Assembly (NCBI GenBank): GCA_947095535.1
Contig: OX352774.1
Coordinates: forward strand, 170,684,200-170,748,199
Direction of reading: 5' to 3'
Length of the DNA stretch: 64,000 bases
Source: Poecilobothrus nobilitatus
Lineage: Eukaryota > Arthropoda > Insecta > Diptera > Dolichopodidae
Of the stretch, positions 1 through 9,600 are shown one piece after another. Below the pieces are notes generated by a model that had not been told where the DNA came from, made no database searches, and saw only the letters and a list, made by a program, of their open reading frames with translations. Numbering within the stretch: position 1 is the stretch's first letter; the number at the start of each line of letters is the position of its first letter. A program made the translations under genes and the position numbers.

Positions 1-189
1 TTTAATTTATTCAAAATTTAAGTTACTGGTTTAATCTTTCGTGAGATTTTATAGTAAAATTTTGTATTTATTTAGTTATTTTACACAATGTTTTTCTGAT
101 TAATTTAAATATTTTGAGAAAAGGGATTTCAAGGGAACTTTCAGATTGATTAATCTTTACAAGTATGACATTATGATTTTTTTTTTTTT

Positions 190-660
190 ATGTCCTATAC
201 TTACGACAAATTTACACAGTTATAATTACCTAAATTAAAAAATGTTTGATCCCTAATAGCTCTTAAACAAAAGAAGTACAAAAAAATTTCCTAAGGTATC
301 AAATAAGGGAATTCTGAAAGATTTTTCTCCTCTCAAAGTTTTAAAGATCTAATTGAAAGTGTTCCGGTTTAAAGTGTTCAGATTGGAGAGAGCCAAAATT
401 TTACAAAATTATTACTTTACAAATTTTCATATTGTTTTATAAAACTTAAAAAATCCCTGTCGTTTGCCGTTTTTAAATGAACAAAATATTAAGCAGAACT
501 TGACAAATAAATTTAAAAAAAAAGGTTTTTTTAGGACTTTGAGAGGTTGTAGCTTAGTAAATTTAATTCATTGCTCTATCTGAAAAGATGTAAAAATTTT
601 GTAAATAGAAGGACACACATACACAAAACCTGAGTAAAACTATAAATGCTAATTTTTTAA
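190..660 (+). repeat. R1 repeat, degraded copy
   Basis: Non-coding. The stretch follows the same order of phrases as better copies at 13.8-14.8 and 58.5-59.8 kb: a block with 'aatagctcttaaac', then 'cctctcaaag', then a 'gtcgtttgccgttttt' block followed by 'aagcagaacttga', then a degraded version of the 'tctatctgaaaagatgtaaaa' end block. No open frame is conserved between copies, so this looks like a non-coding mobile repeat rather than a gene. The ends are not resolved here. Bases 1-189 hold only AT-rich sequence. Confidence 0.55.
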
Positions 661-747
661 AAATGTTTTTGATGAACTAAAAACCAAGATAGTGAAACAA
701 TAAAATAACGAAAATCTAATCAAAATGTTGATATATTATATATGTAT

Positions 748-2035
748 AAATAGTAGTAAATTGGAAGCTTCTAATTACAGGCCAATTTCTATCCTCCCCA
801 TCTTTGCGAAGATATATGAAAAAGTTTTAAACAAGAATTGTTGATTTCATCACATCTACTTGTGTATTCGATGACTTTCAATTTGGTTTTCAGAACAAGT
901 CGAACACAGAGGTGGCGCTAACGGAAATGAGTAGTTATATCAATGATAATCTGGATTGTAGATATTAAGGGAGAGCGTTATTTGTCGATTTAACAAAAGA
1001 ATTTGACACGGTGAACCATCATATCTTTTCAGATAGAATGTATGTATTGGGTGTAAGAGGCGCGCCATTAGAGTTTATCAGGAGCTACCTCGATAAAAGA
1101 ACAACTAATACTAGAATTAATAATAAATACAGTGAAGCAGAAATATGCAAATATGGAGTCCCACAGAGATCAAATCTTAGGCCGACTCTTTACTTAATTT
1201 ACACCAATAACATGAAATTTGCTAACATTAAGACTCGGTATAATATATTTGCGGACGATACATGTCTCTTATATAAGGGGAGCAATGAACAGGAGTTGGA
1301 GAGCAAGGAGACCGGGCATCTCTTGGAACGGAATAGTACTGGAGCAGGTAGACACAACAAATCACATAGGTATGATCATTGACAACAATCTGCCATGGGG
1401 ACCGCATGTGGATCATATATGTTCCAAATTACAACTCATAATTGGTGTTATCAGAAAATCAAACATAAAGCTTAACCGAATTACATCTAGAAATTTGATT
1501 AATGCCAACGTTATATCGTATATGAGGTACAACGTTCTGATTTGGTCGTCATGCGCTGACTATATAATACAAAAATGTCACCAAGTCCTAACAAAGTCGA
1601 TAAAAATGGTGTTCAACTATGATAGAGAATATAGTACCACCAGCATGTACTCGGAGACGAAATTCAACAACACACGTGACATCATCATGCTGGATAAAGC
1701 TAAATATGTACATAAAGTGCTGCACAATAACCTTAAGAACAACTTAAAAATAAAAATAGGGTCGATGCAACTGGTAGAATTACGAGAAACTGCAACTTAA
1801 TTGAGATACCAGGTAGTAAAACTCAAAAGCACCAGAAAAGTCTACTCCCCTAGCATCTACAATCTACTATCTACACATATTAATTTAAACTCAAAAGGAC
1901 CAAAAAACTCTACTCCCCTCTGCAACTCGCATCTACAATCTGCTATCTACACATAAATTTGGCATATCTATAATCTGCTATCTACACATTTATGTGGCAG
2001 AGAAATGCAATAAAAAAAAAAATAAATAAATAATT
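748..2035 (+). mobile_element. Decayed non-LTR retrotransposon (reverse transcriptase region plus 3' tail)
   Basis: A 5'-truncated LINE. Broken reading frames give recognisable reverse transcriptase blocks in order: SNYRPISILP near 765-800, the GFQNKS block near 880, a DLTKEFDTVNH block near 990-1020 (usual form FDxVxH), GVPQRSNLRP near 1158 (usual form GVPQGSxLGP, so the Gly is lost), and the catalytic FADDT near 1250. A C-terminal 'Y-x-G-x-x-I' and 'W' region follows to a stop at 1800. At least two frameshifts and a changed active-site loop show it is dead. The 3' UTR has repeated 'atctacaatctgctatctac' units and ends in 'tttatgtggcagagaaatgc' followed by an A-rich tail, which is the same end as the SINEs in this window. 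It belongs to the broad Jockey/CR1 group; I cannot fix the clade by eye. Confidence 0.8.
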
Positions 2036-4245
2036 GTATATGAACAGAAAAAATTCAAATGTTTTTTTTTGTCGTTTATGTATATTTCATTTCATAAAAG
2101 TGTTTTTGTTTTGACTTTTGAGTTTTTGTTACATACATTGTACATATAGATAATTCTCTAAAAAAAATATGACAGAAAAATTTTTTACCATCATTCATTA
2201 CATCACATACAAATATATGTTACAAAAATTGTTATTATGTTTTTACAATTAGAAAAGTCACACGTTAATAAAAATGAACAATCTTTTAAAAAACATTAAC
2301 TTTTTTTATTAATCTGGGTTAAATGTTTTTGTCCGGATAATTAAAATGTAACGAAAACAGACTAAAAGATACAATTTGTATTTATTACTATTTTATTATT
2401 ATACATAATTTTAAATACAAGTTGAAATAAAAAACGGATATTTTAGTTGTACGGCTTGACTCTTGGCTTAGTTTATTAGAAAATATATGTAAACTCAAAA
2501 ATGAATAAATTTATTTTACTTTAAAAATAATATTTCCGATAATTTAAAATTTATAAATAAGAAAATTTTTAAAAAGTGTCAAAAAAAATAATTAACTATT
2601 AGTGAAATAAAAATGAATCTTAAAAATAATATTATATTAACCATAAAACATGAGTATAAAAGAAGAAACGCCTGCACAAATCGTCCTAGATGTGTGAATA
2701 AGTTTAGAGCATACTATCCAAATTTTTAGTATACGTAACAGTATAGAACCTGTTTTCATCTTCTGTTTATTTCATTCCTAAATTATTTTAAAGCAATTAT
2801 TGAAAAGCAATTAAATCCCATTTTGATAAAAATATTTAATTTTTATCGTATATGTACATGTACATATAAATTTTAATAAGTACTTGAGTATACTGAAACT
2901 ATTTTAGAAGAAATTTCCATCCAAATTTAAAAATTATTTTCAAAAATAAAAATTAAATATATAGTAGGAGTTTTAGAGTTGATTATAAAATCAGGGTTTC
3001 AATAATAGTTTGTTCTTTGCAAATAATTTGTTTTTCTTCCATTTATTTTTAGTCCACTTTTTCACTGAATTTCTCACTAATGGTATCTTCTCTCTAAAAC
3101 ATTATTCCAGGTCGCTTGCCTTTCTCTTTAAAATCACAACATATTTGTCGTCTTCAATGAGCTTAAGAAATTTTTAATAACAGATCATAAAATGAAAACT
3201 TTATTAAAATTTTCACCTCCCCCTCAACATATTTGATATTAATTTTAAATTGGAACAACAGAACGTGTATAGTTTTTCTGATGAAATGATGATTTTCTTT
3301 ATACATTCTAATAAAAAGGCAGTTACTAATTGTTATCATTATAATATGAATGCATAAAATATGTTAAAATGTGCATGACTCAATTCATATCCTTCTCATT
3401 AAAGAGGATTATATTATCATTATTTGCTAATAAGTTTGGTATAATTGTTAGTATTTTTGTTGTTTTTTATAACAATAGTATATATCAGCGTGTTAGTATA
3501 CTGTGGTATAATGGTGTGGTATATAAGTATCTGCATCTGACCTGTACATATGTATTATAGGGCGTTTTGGCATATGTACGGCGCACGTTTTTGTTATATT
3601 TTTTAATAACTTTTATTTAGTAATAAAAAAAAAAATTCTGTTAAAATAATGATTTTTTTTTTAAATTAAAATCTAAGAATAATTAGGTAGGAAGTAAATT
3701 TACTTTTTCTTTTGTGTTTCTTACAAAAAAAAAATATTTATTAAAGACAAACCGTATGTTGAGGATTTAAAAATTTAATATGAAATTCGTGAGAAAATTG
3801 CATACAAAGAAATGAATATATATGAGAATTTTAATTAGAACTTCTATTGATTGGAAATTTTTTATTTAATTAAAAAAAATGCTAACTATTTTAATTCTGA
3901 TAAGATAATAATCGATTAGAGATAATATTTTCATTATATAAAAGTTATAACAATTCAGATAATGTTCTAAATAGCGAAATTTTTTCTTCAACCCAATAAT
4001 AGGTATTATAGGGCTGTATCAAAAAAAGGGCATACCTAACCCTCCATCTAAAAATATACTTTCTATAAATTGGTTGATTCAATTAAATTCTAGCATTACA
4101 AACCATTTTTAATATAAATAATTTATGATCTTAGACCTATTTTCTGAAAAATTAAAGAGTAGAGTTTTACTTCAAAATTAAGTCTCTATTTAATACGAAA
4201 TAAAAACAAGGCAATATACAAAACGATAAAACTAAAACCAAAGAT
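2036..4245. other. AT-rich intergenic stretch, no gene seen
   Basis: Long A and T runs and TATA-rich microsatellites. The open frame at 3369-3560 lacks any family signature and has low-complexity composition. On the minus strand near 3060-3180 a short run reads like the part after the active site of a LINE reverse transcriptase, but it is too short and broken to annotate. Confidence 0.6.
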
Positions 4246-4790
4246 TTTTAAAGGCGCACTTTTTGAAAAAACAATAAAAAAATATTTTAGAATTGTGACT
4301 ACTTTTCCATTAAAATTTGTAAGTTTCTTTATTGAAGTTTTTAAGAATTTAAATTTTAAATTTTTTTTAAATTAAGAAAATTCATTAACACATTTAAAAA
4401 TACAATGTTAGAGTTTTAATTTTTGTGTTTTAACGTTAAAAAAATGTACAAGATTGTCTAAAAATAGCAAGTTTTAAATTTTTAACTCCTACTAGTTCTT
4501 TAACAAGTTGAAGATTACATCCTTTTTTCAAAATTTCAAAATTTCATGATTCTAAAATATAAAATTGTTCTGCAGAAAAATTTTAATACTACAAATTAAA
4601 CAATTTAAAAAAATTTAAATACTATATTGCAAAAACTTATAAAACTTTAAAGCTTAAAAATTTCCTGCCGTTTGACGTTTTTAGATTGAAAAAATATTCA
4701 GCAGAACTTGAGATAAGAATTGGGAAATAGGTCTAGTTAGCTTCGCTCCGTAACACACCATATAAAAAAAAATTTTTTCTCCACTCCTAC
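4246..4790 (+). repeat. R1 repeat copy
   Basis: It starts at 'tttttaaaggcgcacttttt', matching the start of other R1 copies, then has the 'ttaacacatttaaaaatac' block near 4386, an 'aatagcaagtttt' block and the 'tgacgtttttagattgaaaa' block near 4673 followed by 'cagcagaacttgagat'. The last part ('agcttcgctccgtaac') is a degraded form of the 'gttgtagctccgtaatggg' block. No coding potential. Probably a non-autonomous DNA transposon copy. Confidence 0.6.
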
Positions 4791-4989
4791 AACGTGCATA
4801 AGGCATCCACTTAGGTCATTTATTATTCATTTTTGACTAAGCTTTAGATTCGGGAATCATTAATTTTACTAAGCTGTTAATTACACGGCTATGAAACGTA
4901 AATATTTTTTTATTTTTACGTCATCTTTTATCTTCCACAAGAATTATTTTATTATTATTTTATTATATTTTACAATATATTATTAATTT

Positions 4990-5625
4990 TTTTTTCCCTA
5001 AAGGAGTTGGGAATCTTCCAAAGACAAAAAGAATTTCCCCTTGGTAGTGTCAGATTCTTACTGACTCAACCCACCTTCCCCTTCAGCCAATATAATGGGA
5101 TGAAACCCTTACCTGCGAACGCAGTATATTGGCTAGGAAGTAGGGATTGGAAAGGATAGGAAATGGATACGGAAACATTGAATTGTGAGTGGGACTGTAA
5201 GGAAATAATGAATTCGCCTATTATTATTGCTATTTTGCTAACAGTGACTATAGCCGTTACAACAGCTACAACATGCAGTATTGTGTAACACCTTACTGCA
5301 TGAGGTAATTATTGAAAGCAACCCAAACTGTCACTGTAGCAGCTGTTATTATTGGTATTAGTGTTCTTATTAATATTATTATTTTATTATGGATTACAAC
5401 GTGCAGTAGTATATGACACGGTACTGCATGATATAACCAAAGATAGCTGCATCTATCTTTATTAATAGCCACTGTAGCTATTATTATTATTATTACTATT
5501 AATTATACGATATACATTATTACGATATGAAATTACTACATATTTTTTATTTATATGACCTGACCGGGGTTTGAACCCAAGAACCCATTGGCTAGATCTT
5601 TTATAGAATTAATATTTTAATAATA
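4990..5625 (-). repeat. Structured repeat with two stem-loops and tRNA-like end
   Basis: A locally less AT-rich stretch of about 630 bp. It has two related stem-loops: 5271-5302 (arms 'catgcagta' and 'tactgcatg', perfect) and a second near 5400-5432 with one mismatch, each set in similar surroundings with 'cactgtagc'-type sequence. Read on the minus strand, bases 5616 to 5560 contain 'tagccaatggg' and 'ggttcaaacccc', which resemble pol III box A and box B but lie only about 10 bp apart. In the same direction the element ends in an A run near 4990. It may be a SINE-like retroelement or another non-coding repeat; not recognised. Confidence 0.45.
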
Positions 5626-5635
5626 TATGAATTGG

Positions 5636-5735
5636 TCTCATGGCTAAAATTACATGGCTCTATCTCAAACGGTGTTTTGTAAACATACGGACGGACAGAC
5701 AAAGTTAAACTTGCAAACAAATTTTCTAAAATTTT
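5636..5735 (+). repeat. R1 terminal fragment
   Basis: Contains the R1 end block: 'ctctatctcaaacggtgt' followed by 'tttgtaaacatacggacggac' without the rest of the element. It lies between the structured repeat and the mariner. Confidence 0.55.
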
Positions 5736-5944
5736 TTTTCTAAAAAAACCATTATGTATGTACATGTATATATGTGTATTTAAATTTTCTCTTTAACCTG
5801 GATAAACTTTAAATTTCTTAAAACTTTTTTCTGTAGAAGAAAAACCTGAATTTTTCATTATACATTTCCTAAAATCAACAAGTTGTTGGCTATATAAGTG
5901 TCTAGTGTCTATCATATTTTTATTATTTTCATTTTCAGGTTATA

Positions 5945-6841
5945 CAGGGTTTTCCAATTTGAGTGATATGATTTCTTTAAAAAAAAAACACACTAATTGT
6001 TAAGGACATTCAAATGTTTTTTATTTAATACAATTAAGTTCTGAATAAAACGTCATTCAAATGGCCTCCACGACTTCTTTTGAAGGAAGGAATTCGATGA
6101 ACCCAATTTTCGAGCACTTTTTCCACTAAATCAAGTCGTATGTCATAAATAACACGATCAATATTGACTTCTAAAGCTTGAAGAGAGTCTGGTTTATTGC
6201 TAAAGACCAATGACTTCAAATGACCCCACAATAAATAGTCTAATGGTGTTAAATCATAACTTCTTGGAGGCCATTCAATGTCACAATTTCTTGAAATAAT
6301 CGAATCTCAAAACTTTTCTCGCAATAAATCGGTTGTTGCACGTGCTGTGTGGCACGTAGCCCCGTCTTGTTGGAACCAGATGTTGTCAAGATCAACTTCT
6401 TCCAATTTCGGCCATAAAAAGTTGGTTATCATCGATCTATACCGCTTTCCATTGACAGTAACGGTGTTACCAACTTCATTTCGAAAGAAGTACGAACCGA
6501 TAATTCCACCAGACCAAAAACCACACCAAACTGTAAATTTAGGTGAATGTAATGGTTGTTCATGAATAATTTGTGGGTTTTCTTCGCACCAGAATCGACA
6601 GTTTTGTTTATTTACCGCACCACTCAGATGGCAAAAGCACACGAAAAGCTGCAATTGGAGAACGATTCTTTTGATAATAAAATTAAATAATTTGTAAACG
6701 TTGTTCTTGCGTATATTTCTCCATGATGAAATTGTAAACATTACTGAATACAATGAAAAAAATATGACAGACCATGATAACATACTGACAAATCGCCGAA
6801 ACGTCACTTAGAAATCATATCACTCAAATTGGAAAACCCTA
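5945..6841 (-). mobile_element. Mariner-like transposon, internally deleted, rosa-like (DD41D)
   Basis: The ends are 31-bp perfect inverted repeats beginning 'agggttttccaatttgag' (first base differs: C left, T right), flanked by TA on both sides (5943-5944 and 6842-6843), the mariner target duplication. At 897 bp it is shorter than the usual ~1.3 kb. The transposase is on the minus strand. The second catalytic Asp (QQDGATCHTA) and third (TPLDYLLWG) are separated by 41 residues, counting one in-frame stop, which places it with the DD41D 'rosa' type known from flies. The N-terminal helix-turn-helix region and first catalytic Asp have been removed by an internal deletion. The ends are nearly perfect, so it could have been moved by a relative's transposase. 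Confidence 0.88.
6034..6724 (-). pseudogene. Broken mariner transposase
   Basis: An ATG at 6724-6722 opens a short N-terminus reading MEKYTQEQRLQII, then a stop and shifted frames. After the deletion junction the homologous frame resumes near HLSGAVNKQN and runs through PLHSPKFTVWCGFW, the QQDGATCH block and LLREKF. There an in-frame TGA (6309-6307) interrupts, and the same frame continues through WPPRSYDLTPLDYLLWG to the typical C-terminus RSRGGHLND. The region that should hold the first catalytic Asp, just before HLSG, is missing. It cannot make active enzyme as it stands. Confidence 0.88.
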
Positions 6842-6849
6842 TATATATA

Positions 6850-7688
6850 TGTCATTCGAATAACTTTTTTTGCTATGTATTTATAATTTTCAATGATGAA
6901 CATTAGATTCTATATTGTCAAACAAAAAAATTTTATCTTCTAACATTTCTAACATTTAATTTTTTATTTTTTTTGTTTTTTGCTTTTCACTTCTCAAGTT
7001 TTTAGATGATGTAAATAAGAACAATATATAAGTAAATAAAAAGAAAATGAATGAAATTTAGACTTTTTTTTCTAGTTCTTGTCTCAACAAAAAATCAAAT
7101 TAAAAAATTATATAATTCAGTATTAATATCGTAAACATAGTTTATAGCAAAAGTGAATAAACCTGAGAAGGTAACCCATCCGGAACATTCAGAAGATTAA
7201 AAAAGACAATAATAAATTGTGAGAATATTTTCAAGAAAAAGAAGCGATTTGTAGAAAATTACAAATTTAAACAGAACTAACCTAGCCATAAGAATTTTGT
7301 TTTGAAGTAATGTTTAAAGTATTCGCTTATATGAATGAGTATATGATTAAAAATGTATCTTTTATATGAACCCGTTTATAGTTTGGTGATTTATGGTCAT
7401 GTATGAGCAGTCAAGTATAACAAAAAGGAATTTTTTTTAAAATCATAAAGAATTTAAATTGTTTTAAGATATTTTATTTTGTTAATTTATTTGTCATTTT
7501 AAATCGTTATTCTAAGCAGCTAATTTTCCTTTTTTTTTAAATTATAAAAGTGATTTAAACCTAAAAATAAAATAAGAAAAAAAACCTGTATTGTTTTGTT
7601 TTAATTGTAATTTTTTAGTAAACGTTTATAAATCCAACTATATTTTAATTTCTTTGTAACTTAATAATTCTTAATTTTTCTTTTTTAG
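6850..7688. other. AT-rich non-coding stretch (probable intron)
   Basis: No open frame with family features. It runs up to a strong 3' splice site ('tttttcttttttag') at 7688 that starts the small exon at 7689, so it is probably intron sequence of that gene. Confidence 0.4.
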
Positions 7689-7746
7689 ACTATCAATCAA
7701 CCAATAACAAGAGATCAGTATTACAAATCACACCTCCTTAAATTTG
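7689..7746 (+). CDS. Internal coding exon of an unrecognised gene (exon A)
   Basis: A 58-bp exon. It is bounded by a pyrimidine-rich acceptor (ttttttag, ending 7688) and a donor reading g|gtaagc at 7747. Only one of three frames is open; it reads TINQPITRDQYYKSHLLKF and ends in phase 1 with one leftover G. That phase joins the next candidate exon at 8475 in its only open frame, giving a residue string with normal amino acid composition rather than the K/N/I/F bias of random AT-rich DNA. The family is not recognised. Upstream exons are not visible and may lie before the window or be interrupted by the repeats at 0.2-6.8 kb. Confidence 0.55.
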
Positions 7747-8135
7747 GTAAGCATTTAATGTTACAACATTAAGGATTAACATAAAATTAAAATATGTATA
7801 TGTAAAAGATAATATGTATGTATGTATTTTTCCATTTCTTTTACAAAATATTTTGAAGTTTAGAAATTTATCTACCAATAAAAAAACAAAAATTTGAGAT
7901 AGTTCTGATGATAAAATGACACTTTTATTAAACTTTCTTTAAAACAAATGAAAATGTACCTATACTAAAAAAAAAATTACAAAATTTGGACACGCATTTT
8001 TCGGGTTGTACTAGTTTTGCTGGTTTTACCAAATTTATCAGAAAATTACCAAAATTTTAACTTAGAGATAAATCTAAAAGAGTTGTATTAAGTTATAGTC
8101 AGAAAACTTTTGTGTTCCTTTACTTTTAATAACAA

Positions 8136-8350
8136 TAAATTTAGCCTAATGGGTAAGAAGGTATGAAATACGTTGTAAACACCGAGGGAGTGTGCGTTCG
8201 AATATCACACACATCATAAAAATAATTCCCCCTTACGACATTTACAGGCACGCCTGAAAAGGAAAAACTGTGTAATTTGCTTGTCATTTATTTTTATGTC
8301 ATTTACATTTATGTGGTAGTGGAATAAACTATAAAAAAAAATAAATAAAT
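8136..8350 (+). mobile_element. tRNA-derived SINE, full-length type with LINE-like tail
   Basis: Pol III promoter boxes are visible: box A-like 'tagcctaatgggtaag' from 8142, and box B-like 'gcgttcgaatatc' near 8194. The body has 'cccccttacgacatttacag' and 'cgcctgaaaaggaaa', shared with copies at 56.4 and 56.7 kb. The tail reads 'acatttatgtggtagtgg' before an A-rich run. It sits inside the intron between the exons at 7689 and 8475. Confidence 0.8.
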
Positions 8351-8474
8351 TATCATCTATTCAAAAAATTATAATTATATTTTAGATATAAAGTGAAAAC
8401 TAACCTTAATAGGACAGTTTTTGTAAAAAAAAATACGTTATTTTAAAAGATATAAAGTGTTTATTTGTTTTTAG

Positions 8475-8549
8475 CTCTAATTTTAAAAGCAAAATTATTC
8501 GCCAAATTAAAAAATCCTCCAGCATATAAAACCTTTCAAACAAGACTAG
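8475..8549 (+). CDS. Internal coding exon of the same unrecognised gene (exon B)
   Basis: A 75-bp exon with acceptor 'tttgtttttag' ending 8474 and donor ag|gttagt at 8550. Joined to the leftover G of exon A it reads ALILKAKLFAKLKNPPAY then KTFQTRL; the other two frames have stops. It again ends in phase 1. The nearest downstream acceptor (ctctaattttag ending 8694) would add ASKTIP and a stop at 8712, giving a possible short last exon, but that is weak because the 146-bp repeat begins soon after. The charged, hydrophobic pattern suggests a helical domain. No function is assigned. Confidence 0.55.
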
Positions 8550-8828
8550 GTTAGTGATTCCATAAATCATGGGAGTCAAAATTTATGAGGTAATTATTAA
8601 TGTTAAATAGAAAAATATAAAAATCTCAATATCTCGAAAAGGAATGTGAATAAATCATCCCTTCCCTTCTCATACAATTTTTCTCTAATTTTAGCTTCCA
8701 AAACTATTCCCTAAAATATTTGCAGTGAACCGTTGCAGATCCTGCCTAAAAGGTTTGACCGATTGAGTTGAAAATTTGCACAAATGTTCTTCTAAGCCTT
8801 AGGGGTGTACCCCAAAAGCCCAAATATT

Positions 8829-9600
8829 TTTGTTTCCGATTTATGTCCAATTTTGTATGGTGGTTTTATGGTCTGAAAAAAAGCCTGTGACAAATATTTG
8901 TGAAGTTCTGGTAACCCGTTTTGGCGCGAGAGCCGAACGAAGTTCAGTAAATTTTTTTGTTGTCCTGCTTAAACGATGTAATCAATTGATTTAAAAATTC
9001 GCAAAATTGTTGCTCTTTAGCAGAAAAGCTCACTAGGTTAATTTGGTTATCATCCATTAACCCATTTCGGCACCAGGGCTCAGTAAAGTTTTTTAATTTA
9101 CTTTGTTGTCGCGCTTAAACGTTTTGATCAATTAATTAAAAAATTTACAAAAGTGTAGCTGTTTACCACAGAAGCTCACTGAGTAGATTTGATTACGATC
9201 CATTAACCCATTTCGGCGCCAGGGCTCAATGAATGTTTTTAATTTCTTTGTTGTCGCGCTTAAACGGTTTGAACAATAGAGTTGTAAATTTACAAGAGTG
9301 TAGCTCTTTATCACAAAACATTTCTGAGTTGATTTGGTTACGATACATTAACCCGTTTCAGCATCATGCCTCAGGCCATGAAGTTTCTCATTTATTTATT
9401 GTTGGGCTTAAACAATTTGACCAATTGAAAAATGAAATTAATATTGTCTTGATACATTAACACATTTCGGCACATTTTGACAGTATATTAAAAAAAGTTT
9501 TTGTTTCTAATTTGTGTCTAATTTGGCAGAATAAATTTATGGTTCTAAATAAAGCTTGTGACAAAATTTTTGTCAATGTTCGTTAACGCACGAGTACCTA
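8829..9600 (+). repeat. 146-bp tandem repeat with flanking direct repeats
   Basis: Units are marked by 'taacccatttcggc' or close variants at about 8912, 9058, 9204, 9349 and 9458. The spacing is 146, 146 and 145 bp, with a shortened last unit. Each unit also has 'ttgttgtcgcgcttaaacg' and 'agctcactgagt'-like blocks. A ~95-bp sequence at 8829-8915 ('tttttgtttccgatttatg' to 'gtgacaaatatttgt') recurs in the same orientation at 9498-9590. Short open frames across the array are by-products of the repeat. Confidence 0.75.

Noticed and set aside
3060..3180. Minus-strand peptide like the post-catalytic part of a LINE reverse transcriptase
   Set aside because: Only about 20 residues in frame, with stops; below what I can support as an element.
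6278..6565. 95-codon plus-strand frame
   Set aside because: Shadow of the minus-strand mariner transposase.
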